Translations under genes and position numbers: made by a program
In this document: positions 19,767 to 32,244 of the stretch, in pieces
Layout: every line of letters starts with the position of its first letter
How positions within the stretch are numbered: the stretch's first letter is position 1
Notes under the pieces: generated by a model
What the model saw: the letters and a program-made list of their open reading frames with translations, nothing else
Database searches by the model: none
What the model was told of the DNA's origin: nothing
Assembly: GCF_003990185.1 (NCBI RefSeq)
Contig: NZ_RZHF01000006.1
Span: 245,144 to 309,143, forward strand
Source: Vreelandella nanhaiensis
GTDB taxonomy: Bacteria > Pseudomonadota > Gammaproteobacteria > Pseudomonadales > Halomonadaceae
Direction of reading: 5' to 3'
DNA: 64,000 bases

Positions 19767-22046
19767 ATGAGCGGCAAGAAATCCTATAATCGACAAGCCC
19801 TTCTACACGATCCTGACCTTCTTATCGTGTATCGGGACCCGATTACGCCTCCCAAGCCTGCGCCGGGACAACCGGGCACACATTCTAATTTTGTGCCTAC
19901 TGAGCCTGAAATTTTCATTGCTATTCTGAGCACGGGCCAAGTGCTGGCATTCAACGGTCATGTGGATCTCGGCACTGGCATACGCACCGCGCTTACCCAG
20001 ATCGTGGCTGAAGAGCTTGAGGTAGCGCTTGAATCCGTCACCATGATCCTGGGAGATCCGTTCGAAGTACCCAACCAGGGGCCAACAATTGCTAGCGCCA
20101 CTATTCAGATTACTGCCGAGCCGCTTCGTCGTGCTGCCGCTCAGGCGCGTGAATATTTACTCTCCAGAGCCGCCCTTCATTTTGGTCTATCTCAACACCA
20201 GCTCTATTGTCGTGCAGGTCATATTACCCCGTTAGACGACACGTTACCCGCCATCAGCTATAGCGAACTGCTCGTCGGCGCCCGACATGCCCTGAAGCTT
20301 GCCGATGATGTGCCCCTCAAACCTGCCCATCAATACTGCCTGGTGGGCAAGGCAACGCCTCGCGTGGATATTCCCGGCAAGGTAACGGGCGCACTGACGT
20401 TCGTGCATGACATTCGCCTGCCGGATATGCTCTACGGCCAAGTAATTCGGCCTCCTTATAGTGGTTATGACCGGGGCGATTTTGTCGGTAATTCACTAAT
20501 ATCCATTGATGAAAGCTCAGTAGCTGGCATGGCAGGGCTGATCAGCGTTGTGACGATTGGCGATTTTGTCGGCGTTGTGGCTGAACGCGAAGAGCAGGCG
20601 GCGGCCATCGCCCGTAAACTCAACATCGTTTGGCGCAGGCCCGATACGCTGCCCCCCATGCATAACATTGAACAAGCACTGGATGAACTGCCGGTGCAAC
20701 AACGCCTACTGCTTGAAGAAGGGCAGGTCGACAATGCCCTTAAAAGTGCTCAATATCGTGTTCGACGCGCTTATGTCTGGCCTTTTCAGCTGCATGGTTC
20801 AATTGGGCCGTCGTGCTCGGTTGCTCACTACTGTGACGATCAACTACACGTCTGGTCGGGCACGCAGAACCCTCACAGCTTGCGTGCCGAGCTGTCGCGC
20901 CTGATGCTGCTGGATGAAAGCGCCATTACCGTCACGCGTATGGAGGCCTCCGGCTGTTACGGCCGCAACTGTGCCGATGATGTGGGTGCTGATGCTGCTT
21001 TGTTATCAAGGGCTGTTGGTCGCCCTGTGCGCGTCCAGCTCACCCGCGAGCAGGAGCACCTCTGGGAACCCAAGGGAGCTGCCCAGCGGATGGATGTTGA
21101 AGCCGGTATCGATGCCGAAGGTAACCTGTCAGGCTGCCGTTTTGTTGCTCGCTACCCTTCCAACAATGCACCTACCCTGGCGCTTTTGCTGACAGGCGTG
21201 CAGCAACCCAGCGACGTACCTTTCCAGATGGGGGACCGCACGTCAGTTCCGCCTTATCGCTACCCACATCGGCGCATTGCCTGTGACGATGTGCCCACGC
21301 TCGTGCGCGCTTCATGGCTACGTGGCGTTTCCGCCATGCCGAACGCTTTTGCGCATGAAAGTGTCATCGACGAGCTGGCTTACTTGGCCGAGGAAGACCC
21401 CGTTGCCTTCCGAATTCGGCACTTGACCGACACGCGTGCCATAGAACTCGTCAAGGCTTTGGCCACACGCGCTCATTGGCAGACTCGAACAGCATACTCT
21501 CCCCCTCGTATCGAAGCCGGCTGGCATTACGGGCGGGGCTTTGCCTACGCGCAGTATGTGCATAGCAAATTCCCCGGGTTCGGCGCCGCGCTGGCGGCCT
21601 GGGTCGTCGAACTCAAAGTGCATCCCACCAGTGGCCGGATCATTATCGAGCGTCTATATGTGGGTCAGGATGCCGGACTCATGATCAACCCCGACGGCGT
21701 ACGCCACCAAGTGCATGGTAACGTCATCCAGACGCTTAGCCGAACCCTGAAAGAACGGGTGACCTTCGAAAAGGGCTTACCCATGAATCGTGAGTGGGGC
21801 AGCTACCCCATCCTGCGCTTTTCGGAGCTTCCAGATATTCAGCTTCTAATGCTGGACCGAACGGACCAGCCGTCGCTAGGTGTTGGCGAATCCACGTCGC
21901 TCCCCGGCGCTCCGGCCATTGCCAATGCGCTGTTCGATGCGACAGGCGTGCGCTTTACACACCCTCCGTTTACCGCCGAAACCGTGCGTCGGCAGCTTGG
22001 GCAAGGCGATATACCCACAAAAAAACGCGCAGAGGTGACGCTGTAA
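19767..22046 (+). CDS. Molybdenum hydroxylase large subunit without cytochromes (probable catalytic subunit of nicotinate dehydrogenase)
   Basis: A 759-residue xanthine-dehydrogenase-type molybdenum subunit. All expected cofactor motifs are present: GHVDLGTGIRTALTQIVAEE (~64-83), QGPTIASATIQ, PFQLHGSIGPSC (~339-350), GCYGRNCADDVGADAALLSRA and catalytic Glu708 in GVGESTSLPGAPAIANALFD. It closely parallels the molybdenum domain of the NicB homologue at 11582-14605 but is complete at the N-terminus and ends where that protein has its membrane span and haems. It lacks its own [2Fe-2S] domain, so it must partner NicA. A strong AAGGAGG precedes the start. I infer it is the catalytic nicotinate hydroxylase subunit; another N-heterocycle remains possible. 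Confidence 0.85.
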   Translation: MSGKKSYNRQALLHDPDLLIVYRDPITPPKPAPGQPGTHSNFVPTEPEIFIAILSTGQVLAFNGHVDLGTGIRTALTQIVAEELEVALESVTMILGDPFEVPNQGPTIASATIQITAEPLRRAAAQAREYLLSRAALHFGLSQHQLYCRAGHITPLDDTLPAISYSELLVGARHALKLADDVPLKPAHQYCLVGKATPRVDIPGKVTGALTFVHDIRLPDMLYGQVIRPPYSGYDRGDFVGNSLISIDESSVAGMAGLISVVTIGDFVGVVAEREEQAAAIARKLNIVWRRPDTLPPMHNIEQALDELPVQQRLLLEEGQVDNALKSAQYRVRRAYVWPFQLHGSIGPSCSVAHYCDDQLHVWSGTQNPHSLRAELSRLMLLDESAITVTRMEASGCYGRNCADDVGADAALLSRAVGRPVRVQLTREQEHLWEPKGAAQRMDVEAGIDAEGNLSGCRFVARYPSNNAPTLALLLTGVQQPSDVPFQMGDRTSVPPYRYPHRRIACDDVPTLVRASWLRGVSAMPNAFAHESVIDELAYLAEEDPVAFRIRHLTDTRAIELVKALATRAHWQTRTAYSPPRIEAGWHYGRGFAYAQYVHSKFPGFGAALAAWVVELKVHPTSGRIIIERLYVGQDAGLMINPDGVRHQVHGNVIQTLSRTLKERVTFEKGLPMNREWGSYPILRFSELPDIQLLMLDRTDQPSLGVGESTSLPGAPAIANALFDATGVRFTHPPFTAETVRRQLGQGDIPTKKRAEVTL

Positions 22047-22999
22047 TGCAGCACCTTGATCTTCAGGTTATCGAGCGGGCCCTTCAGTGGGCTAACCAGG
22101 GCCATGTGGTCTGGCTGTGTACGGTACTGACGACCTTTGGCTCGTCACCCAGGGAACCCGGAGCCGTCATGGCTGCGTGCTCAAAGGAGCAGTTCATCGG
22201 TTCGCTATCAGGCGGGTGCATTGAAGAGAACTTTCTGGAACGCCTGGAAAAGGAGATTCATTCAGCCTCACCGGTTCAACTGATTCACTACGGTGGAGAA
22301 GATGATGACACCGTTCGCTTGCCCTGTGGCGGGCGTCTTAGTGTGCTGGTGGAACGGCTTGAACCCAGCGCCGACACATTGATCCATCTTGAAGTCGTGC
22401 ATGCCACACTGATGGGACGCCGGCCATTGATACGTCATGTGTTACTGGACGGCTCGCGCAAGCGTTTCATCGTGCCCGAAGGGCCGGGGCCTGCCGTCAC
22501 GTGCGATGAGCATGCCGCCTATCTTCGTATTGGCCCGTCGTTGCGCCTGATTATCGCAGGCATTTCCACTGTCGCCGTTCCCTGCGCCCAGTTCGCTCAG
22601 GCACTGGGGTTTGAAGTTATTGTCTGCGACCCACGCAAGGAGATGCGGCGCGACTTCAATATTCCTGGTGTCGAGGTACAGGCGGTGCTGCCTTCGCTGT
22701 TCATAGCCTCAGGAGCCTGCCACGCAGCCACGGCGATTGTCGCCCTTACGCACGACCCGCGTATTGATGATCTGGCGATGATCGAGGCTGTACGCACTGA
22801 TGCTTTTTATATCGGCGTCATGGGGTCGACGAAAACTTCAGCGCAACGTGCCGAACGCTTACGGCGCTCAGGCGGTTTGACCGATACCGATATTGCACGG
22901 ATCGTCATGCCGATCGGCCTGAACCTGGGAAGTAAAACACCAGCGGAGATCGCGCTGGCAACCATGGCCGATATCATGCGTACCTATCGAGGAAAGTGA
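22046..22999 (+). CDS. xdhC: XdhC/CoxI family molybdenum cofactor insertion protein
   Basis: A 317-residue accessory protein. The N-terminal TTFGSSPREPGAVMAAC and GSLSGGCIEENFLERL are the XdhC_CoxI signature, and the C-terminal half is a Rossmann-like domain (LRLIIAGISTVAVPCAQFAQ, then CDPRKE). XdhC proteins bind molybdopterin, help its sulfuration and load it into xanthine-dehydrogenase-type enzymes. The start overlaps the stop of the molybdenum subunit gene by one base, so the two are translationally coupled and xdhC most likely serves that subunit. The first glycine-rich loop reads AGIST rather than the common GAGHV. Confidence 0.88.
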   Translation: MQHLDLQVIERALQWANQGHVVWLCTVLTTFGSSPREPGAVMAACSKEQFIGSLSGGCIEENFLERLEKEIHSASPVQLIHYGGEDDDTVRLPCGGRLSVLVERLEPSADTLIHLEVVHATLMGRRPLIRHVLLDGSRKRFIVPEGPGPAVTCDEHAAYLRIGPSLRLIIAGISTVAVPCAQFAQALGFEVIVCDPRKEMRRDFNIPGVEVQAVLPSLFIASGACHAATAIVALTHDPRIDDLAMIEAVRTDAFYIGVMGSTKTSAQRAERLRRSGGLTDTDIARIVMPIGLNLGSKTPAEIALATMADIMRTYRGK

Positions 23000-23000
23000 C

Positions 23001-23075
23001 ATGGCAAGTGATAACAACACGATGATCAGTAACGTATCCAACGCTTTTGATGAAAGCACCCTTAACGTTTACTGA
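23001..23075 (+). CDS. Possible 24-residue small ORF after xdhC
   Basis: ATG at 23001, one base after the xdhC stop, opens a 24-codon frame ending TGA at 23075. The peptide starts MASDNNTMISNVSNAF and matches nothing I know. GAGGAAAG in the end of xdhC could serve as ribosome site. It may be the stump of a lost third gene of the operon or noise. Confidence 0.3.
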   Translation: MASDNNTMISNVSNAFDESTLNVY

Positions 23076-23227
23076 CCTATAACAAAGATAATTCGACTTA
23101 AGTTAATCGTAAAACGGTCGTTATTAACTTTTGCACCAGTAATAAAAAAACGATCTCTTCGCCATAAAAAACTGAGTGGATCATGACCAGCCAGTAATGG
23201 CCAAATTCTTACCTACCGAGGCCTTCA

Positions 23228-25213
23228 ATGAGCAAGTTTTCTCGTCTGTCGTTAACACAAAAATTACTGAGTGCAGTTGCTCTCCCCTTACTGATTGTTG
23301 CCGTCGTTCTCGGCATTATTGTCAGTCAACAACTCAACCGGGCCATCCCCTCACTGATCGACAATGCTGGTACACGACAGGTTGAGGCACGCGCTGACGA
23401 GATAAGCCGCTGGATCAACGGCTACCGTAGCTGGAATGCGGTGCTGGCGGAAGATGAGCGTCTCGCCGAAGATCTGCCTGTCGCTACGCATCTTGGCTGG
23501 CTCGCCAAACGCTACCCTCCGGGCGGCACCATCGAGTCGCTTTTCTTCTCTAATGCATCGGGCGACACGATAACCCATGCTGGCGTGCCGCTAGACATCT
23601 CGGAACGTTCCTACTTCAAGACACTCGTTACTGAAGGCAGCCAGGACAGCCTGCTTGTCGACCCGGTTATCTCCATGGTCAGTGGACTGCCGACAGCGCT
23701 GGTGGTCGATACCGTTTTCGATGAACGCGGCAACCGCGCAGGGCTTCTAGGCATCACCGTCTCCATGGCCGCGGTGTCTGACATCACCTCGGCTATCAAT
23801 ATCGGCGAGGGAAGTTACGGCTGGCTAATTGACAGTCAAGGTCAGGTTATTGCCCACCCGGTGGAAGAGTATCGTATGTCGCTGAACTATACCGATGCCG
23901 ACCGCACTCAGGGGTATCAGGGGCTGGATGCGCTGAGTCAGTCGATTCTCGGCGGCGCCCCCGGTTCCGGTGAAATTACCATGCCTAGTGGCGAACGTAC
24001 TCGACTTATGTGGAGTCCTGTGAAGGGTACCTCCTGGGTTGTCGGCGTAACCGTTCCCATGACCGCCTTTACCGCCGTGACCAACAGCTTGCTGAAGTCT
24101 CTTTTACTGGCAGGCGGGTTGCTGCTGGTATTGCTCCTGGTGGTAGTTGCCTACGCGGCACGCCGCTCTCTTGCGCCCATCAAGCATACGGCTAACGCCA
24201 TGGCCGATATCGCTCAAGGCAAGGGCGATCTCACCCGCCGTCTGGAAGTCAAATCACAAGACGAAATCGGTGATCTTGCGCGTGGTTTCAATGCGTTCGT
24301 TGAGCGTATGCAGGCCACCCTTCAGGAAGTGCGCCATAACGCCCAAACGGTACTCGCCGGTGCCAGCGACATGGCGGATGGTACCCATGAGCTTTCCTCA
24401 CGTACCGATCAGGCCGCCGCGAATATCCAGGAAACCTCCGCCTCCATGGAGGAGATCCACTCAACCGTAGCGCATACGTCGCAAGCATCCGAACAGGCCA
24501 ATGGCCTGGCGATTGAAGCCGCAGGCGCCTCCAAGCGCGGCACTGAATCCATGACCCAGATGGAAAGCAAGATGGGCGCGATCAGTGAATCATCCAATAA
24601 GATCAGCGATATTATCGGCCTGATCGACTCCATCGCCTTTCAAACCAATATTCTGGCGCTTAACGCATCGGTCGAAGCCGCGAGAGCCGGCGAGCAAGGG
24701 CGCGGGTTTGCAGTAGTGGCCAACGAGGTGCGTACGCTAGCCAGCCGCTCGGCCACCGCGGCACAGGATATACGTGCGCTGATTGATGTGTCGGTCAATC
24801 ATGCCAAAGAAGGCAACCATATCGTTAAATCCGCTGCCCAGCAGATGCAGGAAATCCATCGCAGCATCACTCAAGTGTCTGACGTGATTGGTGAAATCAC
24901 CGCTGGCGCTCGTGAGCAAACCGCGGGTATTGAACAGGTGAATACTGCCGTTGCCGAAATGGATACCATGACGCAGCAGAATGCTTCCATGGTAAGCCAG
25001 AATGCTTCCCTTGCCGCGCAGATGCGTAAAAACGCCGAGCGCCTGGACCAGCTGATGAGCGAATTCGTGCTGGGCGACTCGCAGCCGCTGCCCATCTCCG
25101 CAAACGCTACCCCGCCAGCCCCCAGTAACCCGCGTTTACCGGCCGCATCCCCTGCGCCTTCAGCCCCCAAGGCTAGAAAGGCCGTCGCCGAGCCCGAATG
25201 GGAAGCGTTTTAA
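23228..25213 (+). CDS. Methyl-accepting chemotaxis protein with periplasmic Cache domain
   Basis: A 661-residue chemoreceptor. Membrane span 1 is ~12-32, the periplasmic dCache-type ligand domain ~33-285 (YFKTLVTEGSQDSLLVDPVISMVSG, then GSYGWLIDSQGQVIAHP), span 2 ~288-310, HAMP ~310-365 and the signalling hairpin ~380-620 with the tip IDSIAFQTNILALNASVEAA. The last five residues, EWEAF, fit the xWxxF tether for CheR/CheB methylation enzymes, set on a Pro/Ala-rich linker. It follows the nic island, so it may sense nicotinate or a breakdown product; that is context inference only. Confidence 0.9.
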   Translation: MSKFSRLSLTQKLLSAVALPLLIVAVVLGIIVSQQLNRAIPSLIDNAGTRQVEARADEISRWINGYRSWNAVLAEDERLAEDLPVATHLGWLAKRYPPGGTIESLFFSNASGDTITHAGVPLDISERSYFKTLVTEGSQDSLLVDPVISMVSGLPTALVVDTVFDERGNRAGLLGITVSMAAVSDITSAINIGEGSYGWLIDSQGQVIAHPVEEYRMSLNYTDADRTQGYQGLDALSQSILGGAPGSGEITMPSGERTRLMWSPVKGTSWVVGVTVPMTAFTAVTNSLLKSLLLAGGLLLVLLLVVVAYAARRSLAPIKHTANAMADIAQGKGDLTRRLEVKSQDEIGDLARGFNAFVERMQATLQEVRHNAQTVLAGASDMADGTHELSSRTDQAAANIQETSASMEEIHSTVAHTSQASEQANGLAIEAAGASKRGTESMTQMESKMGAISESSNKISDIIGLIDSIAFQTNILALNASVEAARAGEQGRGFAVVANEVRTLASRSATAAQDIRALIDVSVNHAKEGNHIVKSAAQQMQEIHRSITQVSDVIGEITAGAREQTAGIEQVNTAVAEMDTMTQQNASMVSQNASLAAQMRKNAERLDQLMSEFVLGDSQPLPISANATPPAPSNPRLPAASPAPSAPKARKAVAEPEWEAF

Positions 25214-25230
25214 ACCTTTCCTTCTGCCCT

Positions 25231-25258
25231 AAAAAAGCCCGCATCTTTCGATGCGGGC
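25231..25258 (-). terminator. katG terminator
   Basis: Stem GCCCGCAT (25237-25244) / ATGCGGGC (25251-25258); on the minus strand it is followed by six T. It ends katG and could also stop readthrough from the convergent chemoreceptor gene. Confidence 0.85.
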
Positions 25259-25317
25259 AAGGCTGGGTACATTAATATGTTCTTACTGCTTAAGCGCCCC
25301 TCCTGGGGCGCGTGGCG

Positions 25318-27585
<2,268 letters not shown>

Positions 27586-27720
27586 TTAAAGCACTTTTTC
27601 GATAGTAACAATTTGCATTTAACGACTAAATTGATAGGAAATTACAATTAAAGAAAAGCAGTATTCAAAAAATACCGATGGCGGGCAAAAAATAGGGAAG
27701 GGAAGCAGAAGTCTGAAAAG

Positions 27721-27748
27721 CCAACAGGGCGCCGGGGCGCCCTGTTGG
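27721..27748 (-). terminator. pntAB terminator
   Basis: Thirteen-base arms CCAACAGGGCGCC / GGCGCCCTGTTGG (27721-27733, 27736-27748), very GC-rich. On the minus strand it is followed by CTTTTC. Lies 23 bases beyond the pntB stop. Confidence 0.8.
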
Positions 27749-27771
27749 AAGTTACAACGGTCTTGGCAGGA

Positions 27772-29214
27772 TTAGTCCACCAATGGTAGTAGTGCGTTCA
27801 GGCTATCGCGGGCATCGCCGTAGAACATCCGACTATTCTCCTTGAAGAACAACGGGTTTTCGATACCCGAATAGCCGGTGCCCTGGCCGCGTTTGCAGAT
27901 AAACACCTGCTTGGCCTCCCACACCTTCAGCACTGGCATGCCGGCGATGGGGCTGTTGGGGTCCTCCTCGGCAGCCGGATTTACAATGTCGTTGGAGCCA
28001 ATCACGATCACCACGTCAGTGGTGGCAAAATCGTCGTTGATTTCGTCCATCTCCAACACGATATCGTAAGGCACCTTGGCCTCAGCCAGCAGCACGTTCA
28101 TGTGGCCGGGCAAGCGCCCCGCCACGGGGTGAATGCCAAAGCGCACGTTCTTGCCTGCCGCGCGCAGCTTGCGCACCAGGTCACTCACTGCGCTCTGGGC
28201 CTGGGCCACGGCCATGCCGTAACCCGGCACGATCACCACGCTGTCGGCATCGTTCAGGGCACTGGCCACACCGCTGGCATCAATCGCTACCTGCTCGCCT
28301 TCAATTTCCGCTGCTGGCCCAGTGCTTCCGCCAAATCCACCCAAGATCACGTTGACGAAGTTGCGGTTCATCGCCTTGCACATGATGTAAGAGAGAATCG
28401 CCCCGGACGAGCCCACAAGCGCCCCGGTCACGATCAAGAGATCGTTTCCGAGCGTGAAGCCGATGGCCGCCGCCGCCCAGCCTGAATAGCTGTTAAGCAT
28501 CGAGACTACGACCGGCATATCAGCACCGCCAATTCCCATGATCAGGTGATAGCCGATAAAGAAGGCAAGCGCGGCGAGCACAATTAGCGTCCAGAAGCCT
28601 GCGCCGTTGAGGTACATGACCGCCAGCAGCAGCGAAAGCACCGCAGCAGCAGCATTGAGCAGGTGTCCACCAGGTAGCTGGCGTGGTTTCCCATCCACCT
28701 TGCCCGCCAGCTTGCCAAAGGCGATCACAGAGCCTGTGAAGGTGACCGCGCCGATAAAGATGCCTAACACTACCTCAATCTGCAAAAACGTCAGTTCATC
28801 AGGGGCCTTGGTGGCCACCAGGGCGGCAAACGCCGAAAACTCGTGCATGACGCCATCAGCCGCGCGCGCTGCCAGCACACGACGACGTTCCAGGTCCGCA
28901 CTCCATGCAACAAATACGGCCGCCAGCCCCACAAAGCTGTGAAGGGCTGCCACCAGCTGGGGCATTTCGGTCATTTCGACCTTGCCTGCCATATAGGTAC
29001 CGATCACTGCCCCGATGATCATCATTGGGATCAGCCACCAGTAGCCGCCAATGCCCGGCCCGAAGGCGGTAAAAAATACCGCAACCGCCATGCCCACAAT
29101 GCCGTACCAAACAGCACGCTTGGCTTTTTCCTGGTTGCTTAAACCGCCTAACGACAGAATAAACAGCACGCTTGCCGCGATCGCCGCGGCAGATACGAAT
29201 CCTTGACCTAACAT
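27772..29214 (-). CDS. pntB: NAD(P) transhydrogenase subunit beta PntB
   Basis: A 480-residue subunit of the proton-translocating transhydrogenase, which makes NADPH from NADH at the expense of proton motive force. About nine membrane segments occupy residues 1-270; the NADP(H)-binding domain III follows, with [37 protein letters not shown] and [14 protein letters not shown]. Full length. It starts 16 bases after pntA with a GGAGAG ribosome site. Membrane-bound in the cytoplasmic membrane with PntA. Confidence 0.96.
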   Translation of the reverse strand: MLGQGFVSAAAIAASVLFILSLGGLSNQEKAKRAVWYGIVGMAVAVFFTAFGPGIGGYWWLIPMMIIGAVIGTYMAGKVEMTEMPQLVAALHSFVGLAAVFVAWSADLERRRVLAARAADGVMHEFSAFAALVATKAPDELTFLQIEVVLGIFIGAVTFTGSVIAFGKLAGKVDGKPRQLPGGHLLNAAAAVLSLLLAVMYLNGAGFWTLIVLAALAFFIGYHLIMGIGGADMPVVVSMLNSYSGWAAAAIGFTLGNDLLIVTGALVGSSGAILSYIMCKAMNRNFVNVILGGFGGSTGPAAEIEGEQVAIDASGVASALNDADSVVIVPGYGMAVAQAQSAVSDLVRKLRAAGKNVRFGIHPVAGRLPGHMNVLLAEAKVPYDIVLEMDEINDDFATTDVVIVIGSNDIVNPAAEEDPNSPIAGMPVLKVWEAKQVFICKRGQGTGYSGIENPLFFKENSRMFYGDARDSLNALLPLVD

Positions 29215-29230
29215 ATCGTCTCTCCGCCGC

Positions 29231-30802
29231 TCAAGATTTCTGGAACATGGCCAGCATCCGGCGTGTCACCAGGAAGCCACCCACAATATTGATGGTCGCG
29301 ATCAGTACCGAAATAGCCGCCAGCACGCTTACCACTGCACTGCCCGAGCCAATCTGTAGGATTGCCCCCAGAATAATGATGCCCGAGATCGCATTAGTTA
29401 CCGCCATCAGCGGCGTATGCAGCGAGTGGCTCACCTTCCAGATCACCTGGAAGCCGATAAAGCAAGCCAACACGAAGACGATAAAGTGCTGCATAAAGGA
29501 CGCGGGCGCGACTTGGCCGAGCAGCAGCATCAGCGCGCCGCCGATGGCCAATATGCCTACCTGGCGTTTGGTCTGGGCCTTGAACGCTGATGCTTCTGTA
29601 GCTTTTTTCTCTTCAGGCGTCGGCTCTTTTTCTTTCTTTTTCGGCTTAGCCGCGGCAATCGCTTTTACTTTGGGCGGCGGTGGCGGAAAGGTCACTTCGC
29701 CCTGGTGGGTCACCGTCGCGCCACGGATCACGTCATCGTCCATATTATGGTTGATCACGCCATCCTTCTCAGGCGTCAGATCGGTCAACATATGGCGAAT
29801 ATTGGTGGCATACAGTAAGGACGACTGGGTCGCCATGCGCGAAGGGAAGTCGGTATAGCCGATCACTATCACACCGTTATCGGAAACGATACGCTCATCG
29901 GGCTGGGTTAAATCGCAGTTACCGCCTTTTTCAGCCGCCAGATCGACGATCACCGAGCCGGGTTTCATGGCCGCGACCATATCTTCCAGCCACAGCTTGG
30001 GCGCGGGCCTACCAGGGATCAGGGCGGTGGTGATAACAATATCTACATCGGGCGCCTGCTCGCGGAAGCACTCAAGCTGCTTTTCGCGAAACTCGGGACT
30101 TGAGGGCGACGCGTAGCCGCCGCTTTCAGAACCATCCTGGCTGTCCTCGAAATCGAGAAACAAAAACTCCGCGCCCATGGACTCGATCTGTTCGGAGACT
30201 TCCGGACGTACATCAAAGGCCCGCACCACGGCACCCAAGCTTGTGGCAGTACCAATGGCAGCAAGCCCGGCAACGCCTGCGCCAATCACCAGCACTTTAG
30301 CAGGGGGGACTTTACCTGCGGCAGTTACCTGACCGGTAAAGAAGCGGCCAAAGTTATTGCCTGCCTCTATCACCGCACGGTAACCGGCGATATTGGCCAT
30401 GGAGGAGAGCGCGTCCATCTTCTGGGCGCGCGAGATACGCGGCACCATGTCCATGGCAATCACGCTGGCGCCCTGTGCCTTGCACTTTTCCAGCAGCGCT
30501 TCGTTCTGCGCTGGCCAGAAAAAGGCAATTAGCGTTTGACCTTGGCGTAATCGCGCGGCTTCTGTATCAGAGGGCTCACGGACTTTAATGACCACCTCAG
30601 CGTCCTGCCAGAGCGTGTCCGCACTATCCACCACGGTCACGCCAGCGTCACGGTAAGCGTCGTCATTAAAGCCCGCCGCCAGGCCAGCGCCTGTTTCAAT
30701 CAGGCACTCATGACCCAGCTTCTGGATCTGTTTGGCACTTTCAGGGGTGAGCGCCACACGCGCTTCGCCCCGGCTAGTTTCCTTGGGTGCGCCTATTCTC
30801 AC
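29231..30802 (-). CDS. pntA: NAD(P) transhydrogenase subunit alpha PntA
   Basis: A 523-residue subunit holding NAD(H)-binding domain I (residues ~1-370; [40 protein letters not shown]) and four C-terminal membrane segments (~420-515). The single-chain alpha subunit is the E. coli type rather than the split alpha1/alpha2 form. A Lys/Glu/Pro-rich linker ([14 protein letters not shown]) joins the two parts. Start is GTG at 30802 with GGGAG seven bases upstream. Confidence 0.95.
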   Translation of the reverse strand: MRIGAPKETSRGEARVALTPESAKQIQKLGHECLIETGAGLAAGFNDDAYRDAGVTVVDSADTLWQDAEVVIKVREPSDTEAARLRQGQTLIAFFWPAQNEALLEKCKAQGASVIAMDMVPRISRAQKMDALSSMANIAGYRAVIEAGNNFGRFFTGQVTAAGKVPPAKVLVIGAGVAGLAAIGTATSLGAVVRAFDVRPEVSEQIESMGAEFLFLDFEDSQDGSESGGYASPSSPEFREKQLECFREQAPDVDIVITTALIPGRPAPKLWLEDMVAAMKPGSVIVDLAAEKGGNCDLTQPDERIVSDNGVIVIGYTDFPSRMATQSSLLYATNIRHMLTDLTPEKDGVINHNMDDDVIRGATVTHQGEVTFPPPPPKVKAIAAAKPKKKEKEPTPEEKKATEASAFKAQTKRQVGILAIGGALMLLLGQVAPASFMQHFIVFVLACFIGFQVIWKVSHSLHTPLMAVTNAISGIIILGAILQIGSGSAVVSVLAAISVLIATINIVGGFLVTRRMLAMFQKS

Positions 30803-31012
30803 ACGGGTACTCCCTACGGTTTAGAAGTGGACGATGGGCCTTAATTGTCTGTTTTAATTTAAAACACAGCCCGCTAAAAAGGCGGTTGATTCTCACCACC
30901 CCACCTTTCTTCAAACGTTGTAGATTCTCATGATGCTTTTAAGAAAAGCCATTCAACCTTTGATAGGTGATGGCATGGGCTTTCTTACAAGTCATCACAC
31001 GGGAGGAGCAGT

Positions 31013-31027
31013 ATGAGCAAAAAATAG
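31013..31027 (+). other. Four-codon minigene behind a strong ribosome site
   Basis: GGGAGGAGCAGT is followed by ATG AGC AAA AAA TAG. The Shine-Dalgarno sequence is unusually good for a frame that stops at codon five. It is either a truncated gene start or a leader whose downstream gene has been lost; the next gene is convergent. Confidence 0.3.
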
Positions 31028-31041
31028 GCGAGGTAATTATC

Positions 31042-31338
31042 TCAATGCGACCTGATTGTTAGCTGAACAAGGCGGGCGACCAGGGGACGTACGACCAAAA
31101 TACATAGAAATGCGCAGGGCATGGCGATGCGGTAAGCCTGCCAAACCTGGCTGAAATAGTGTTCATTGATTCCCGCGTTGACGGCAGTAACCAGCAGCGT
31201 CATTAAAAACGCCATAATTGTTGACATGTAGAAAGCAAATACGACCGGCGTAAAGCGAGGATGCAGCTTGCGTGCCGCCAGCATGCGCTGTTCCGGGAAT
31301 TGTCGTTGTGCCATATAAAGTACCTGTCGCGTGGTCAT
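31042..31338 (-). CDS. DUF2798 family small membrane protein
   Basis: A 98-residue protein with two membrane segments (about 30-52 and 68-90). The sequence LHPRFTPVVFAFYMSTIMAFLM, then YRIAMPCAFLCILVVRPLVARLV, matches DUF2798 proteins, common in proteobacteria and of unknown function. A second possible start is the ATG at 31314. It stands alone between pntA and a TetR gene. Confidence 0.75.
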   Translation of the reverse strand: MTTRQVLYMAQRQFPEQRMLAARKLHPRFTPVVFAFYMSTIMAFLMTLLVTAVNAGINEHYFSQVWQAYRIAMPCAFLCILVVRPLVARLVQLTIRSH

Positions 31339-31490
31339 GAATAGTTAGTTAGCGAGCTACTTTACAATGCCCCCAAACCGCAGAGAAGCGGTCATGCAGA
31401 ATATCGCCATTGAAAGCGCTGAAAAACTAAAAAATACACCCTCCATTACAAGTTACGTAATAAAGTAATCTTGTGTTATTTATCAACGCT

Positions 31491-32141
31491 TCAAGTCGCC
31501 ATAACGCTCTGTAACATTCCTTCGGCATCGCCCTCGCTTACCCCGAGCATTAAAAGGATCTGGCGCTGGGTAGCCAGCAGCACATGCTGACGTTCCTCCT
31601 CACCGGGCAGACTTTTAGCAATCGCGACGGCGCCTACCAGGGAGGCTAAAATCACCCGTGACTTATCGGCAATGACACGGCGGTCGCTGGCAAAAGGCAG
31701 CTTTTTCAATTTGCTTAACGCTAGAAGGCGCGTTTCGAGCATTTTTTTCATGCTCATGTAAGAAGCCTCGAACATGGTGCGTATTTCGGCTTTCTCGCTG
31801 CCTATTTCATTAAACAGCACCGCTTCAGGTCCTGGCTGCTGCTTACGCTCAAGCTCCTGAAGGTTCCAGTAGTTAGACACCAGCTCGGTTAAGTGCTGCA
31901 AAGAGAGCGGTCCTTTGACCAATCTTGCCGCGCGGCTGCTATCCAGCGTCTTGCGTACTGAAGCGTCATAAAGCGCTTCTTTGGAGGCGAAGTGGGCATA
32001 AAAAGCGCCATGGGTCATCTTGGCAAGCGTCATTACCTGGCCAATGGAAACCTTGTTAAACCCATACCGGCTGAACAACTCAGTGGCTGAGGCCAGAATA
32101 CGCTCTCGGGTTTTCGCCTTGTGGCTTTTGGGATAAGGCAT
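31491..32141 (-). CDS. TetR family transcriptional regulator
   Basis: A 216-residue TetR-type protein. The N-terminal helix-turn-helix reads TRERILASATELFSRYGFNKVSIGQVM... THGAFYAHFASKEALYDASV (~10-60); the rest is helical and should bind a ligand. Divergent from the adjacent 3-oxoacyl-ACP synthase gene over 103 bases, so it probably regulates itself and that gene, perhaps in response to an acyl compound. Ligand unknown. Confidence 0.85.
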   Translation of the reverse strand: MPYPKSHKAKTRERILASATELFSRYGFNKVSIGQVMTLAKMTHGAFYAHFASKEALYDASVRKTLDSSRAARLVKGPLSLQHLTELVSNYWNLQELERKQQPGPEAVLFNEIGSEKAEIRTMFEASYMSMKKMLETRLLALSKLKKLPFASDRRVIADKSRVILASLVGAVAIAKSLPGEEERQHVLLATQRQILLMLGVSEGDAEGMLQSVMAT

Positions 32142-32244
32142 GTTTACCTCGTCATGGCACTGCTAGATGGTGCCGCTAAATATTATCTTGATCATATAAT
32201 GCGTGCTGCTAGCGTAGCCGTATTTAAAGCTTCGAGGAGCCGCT

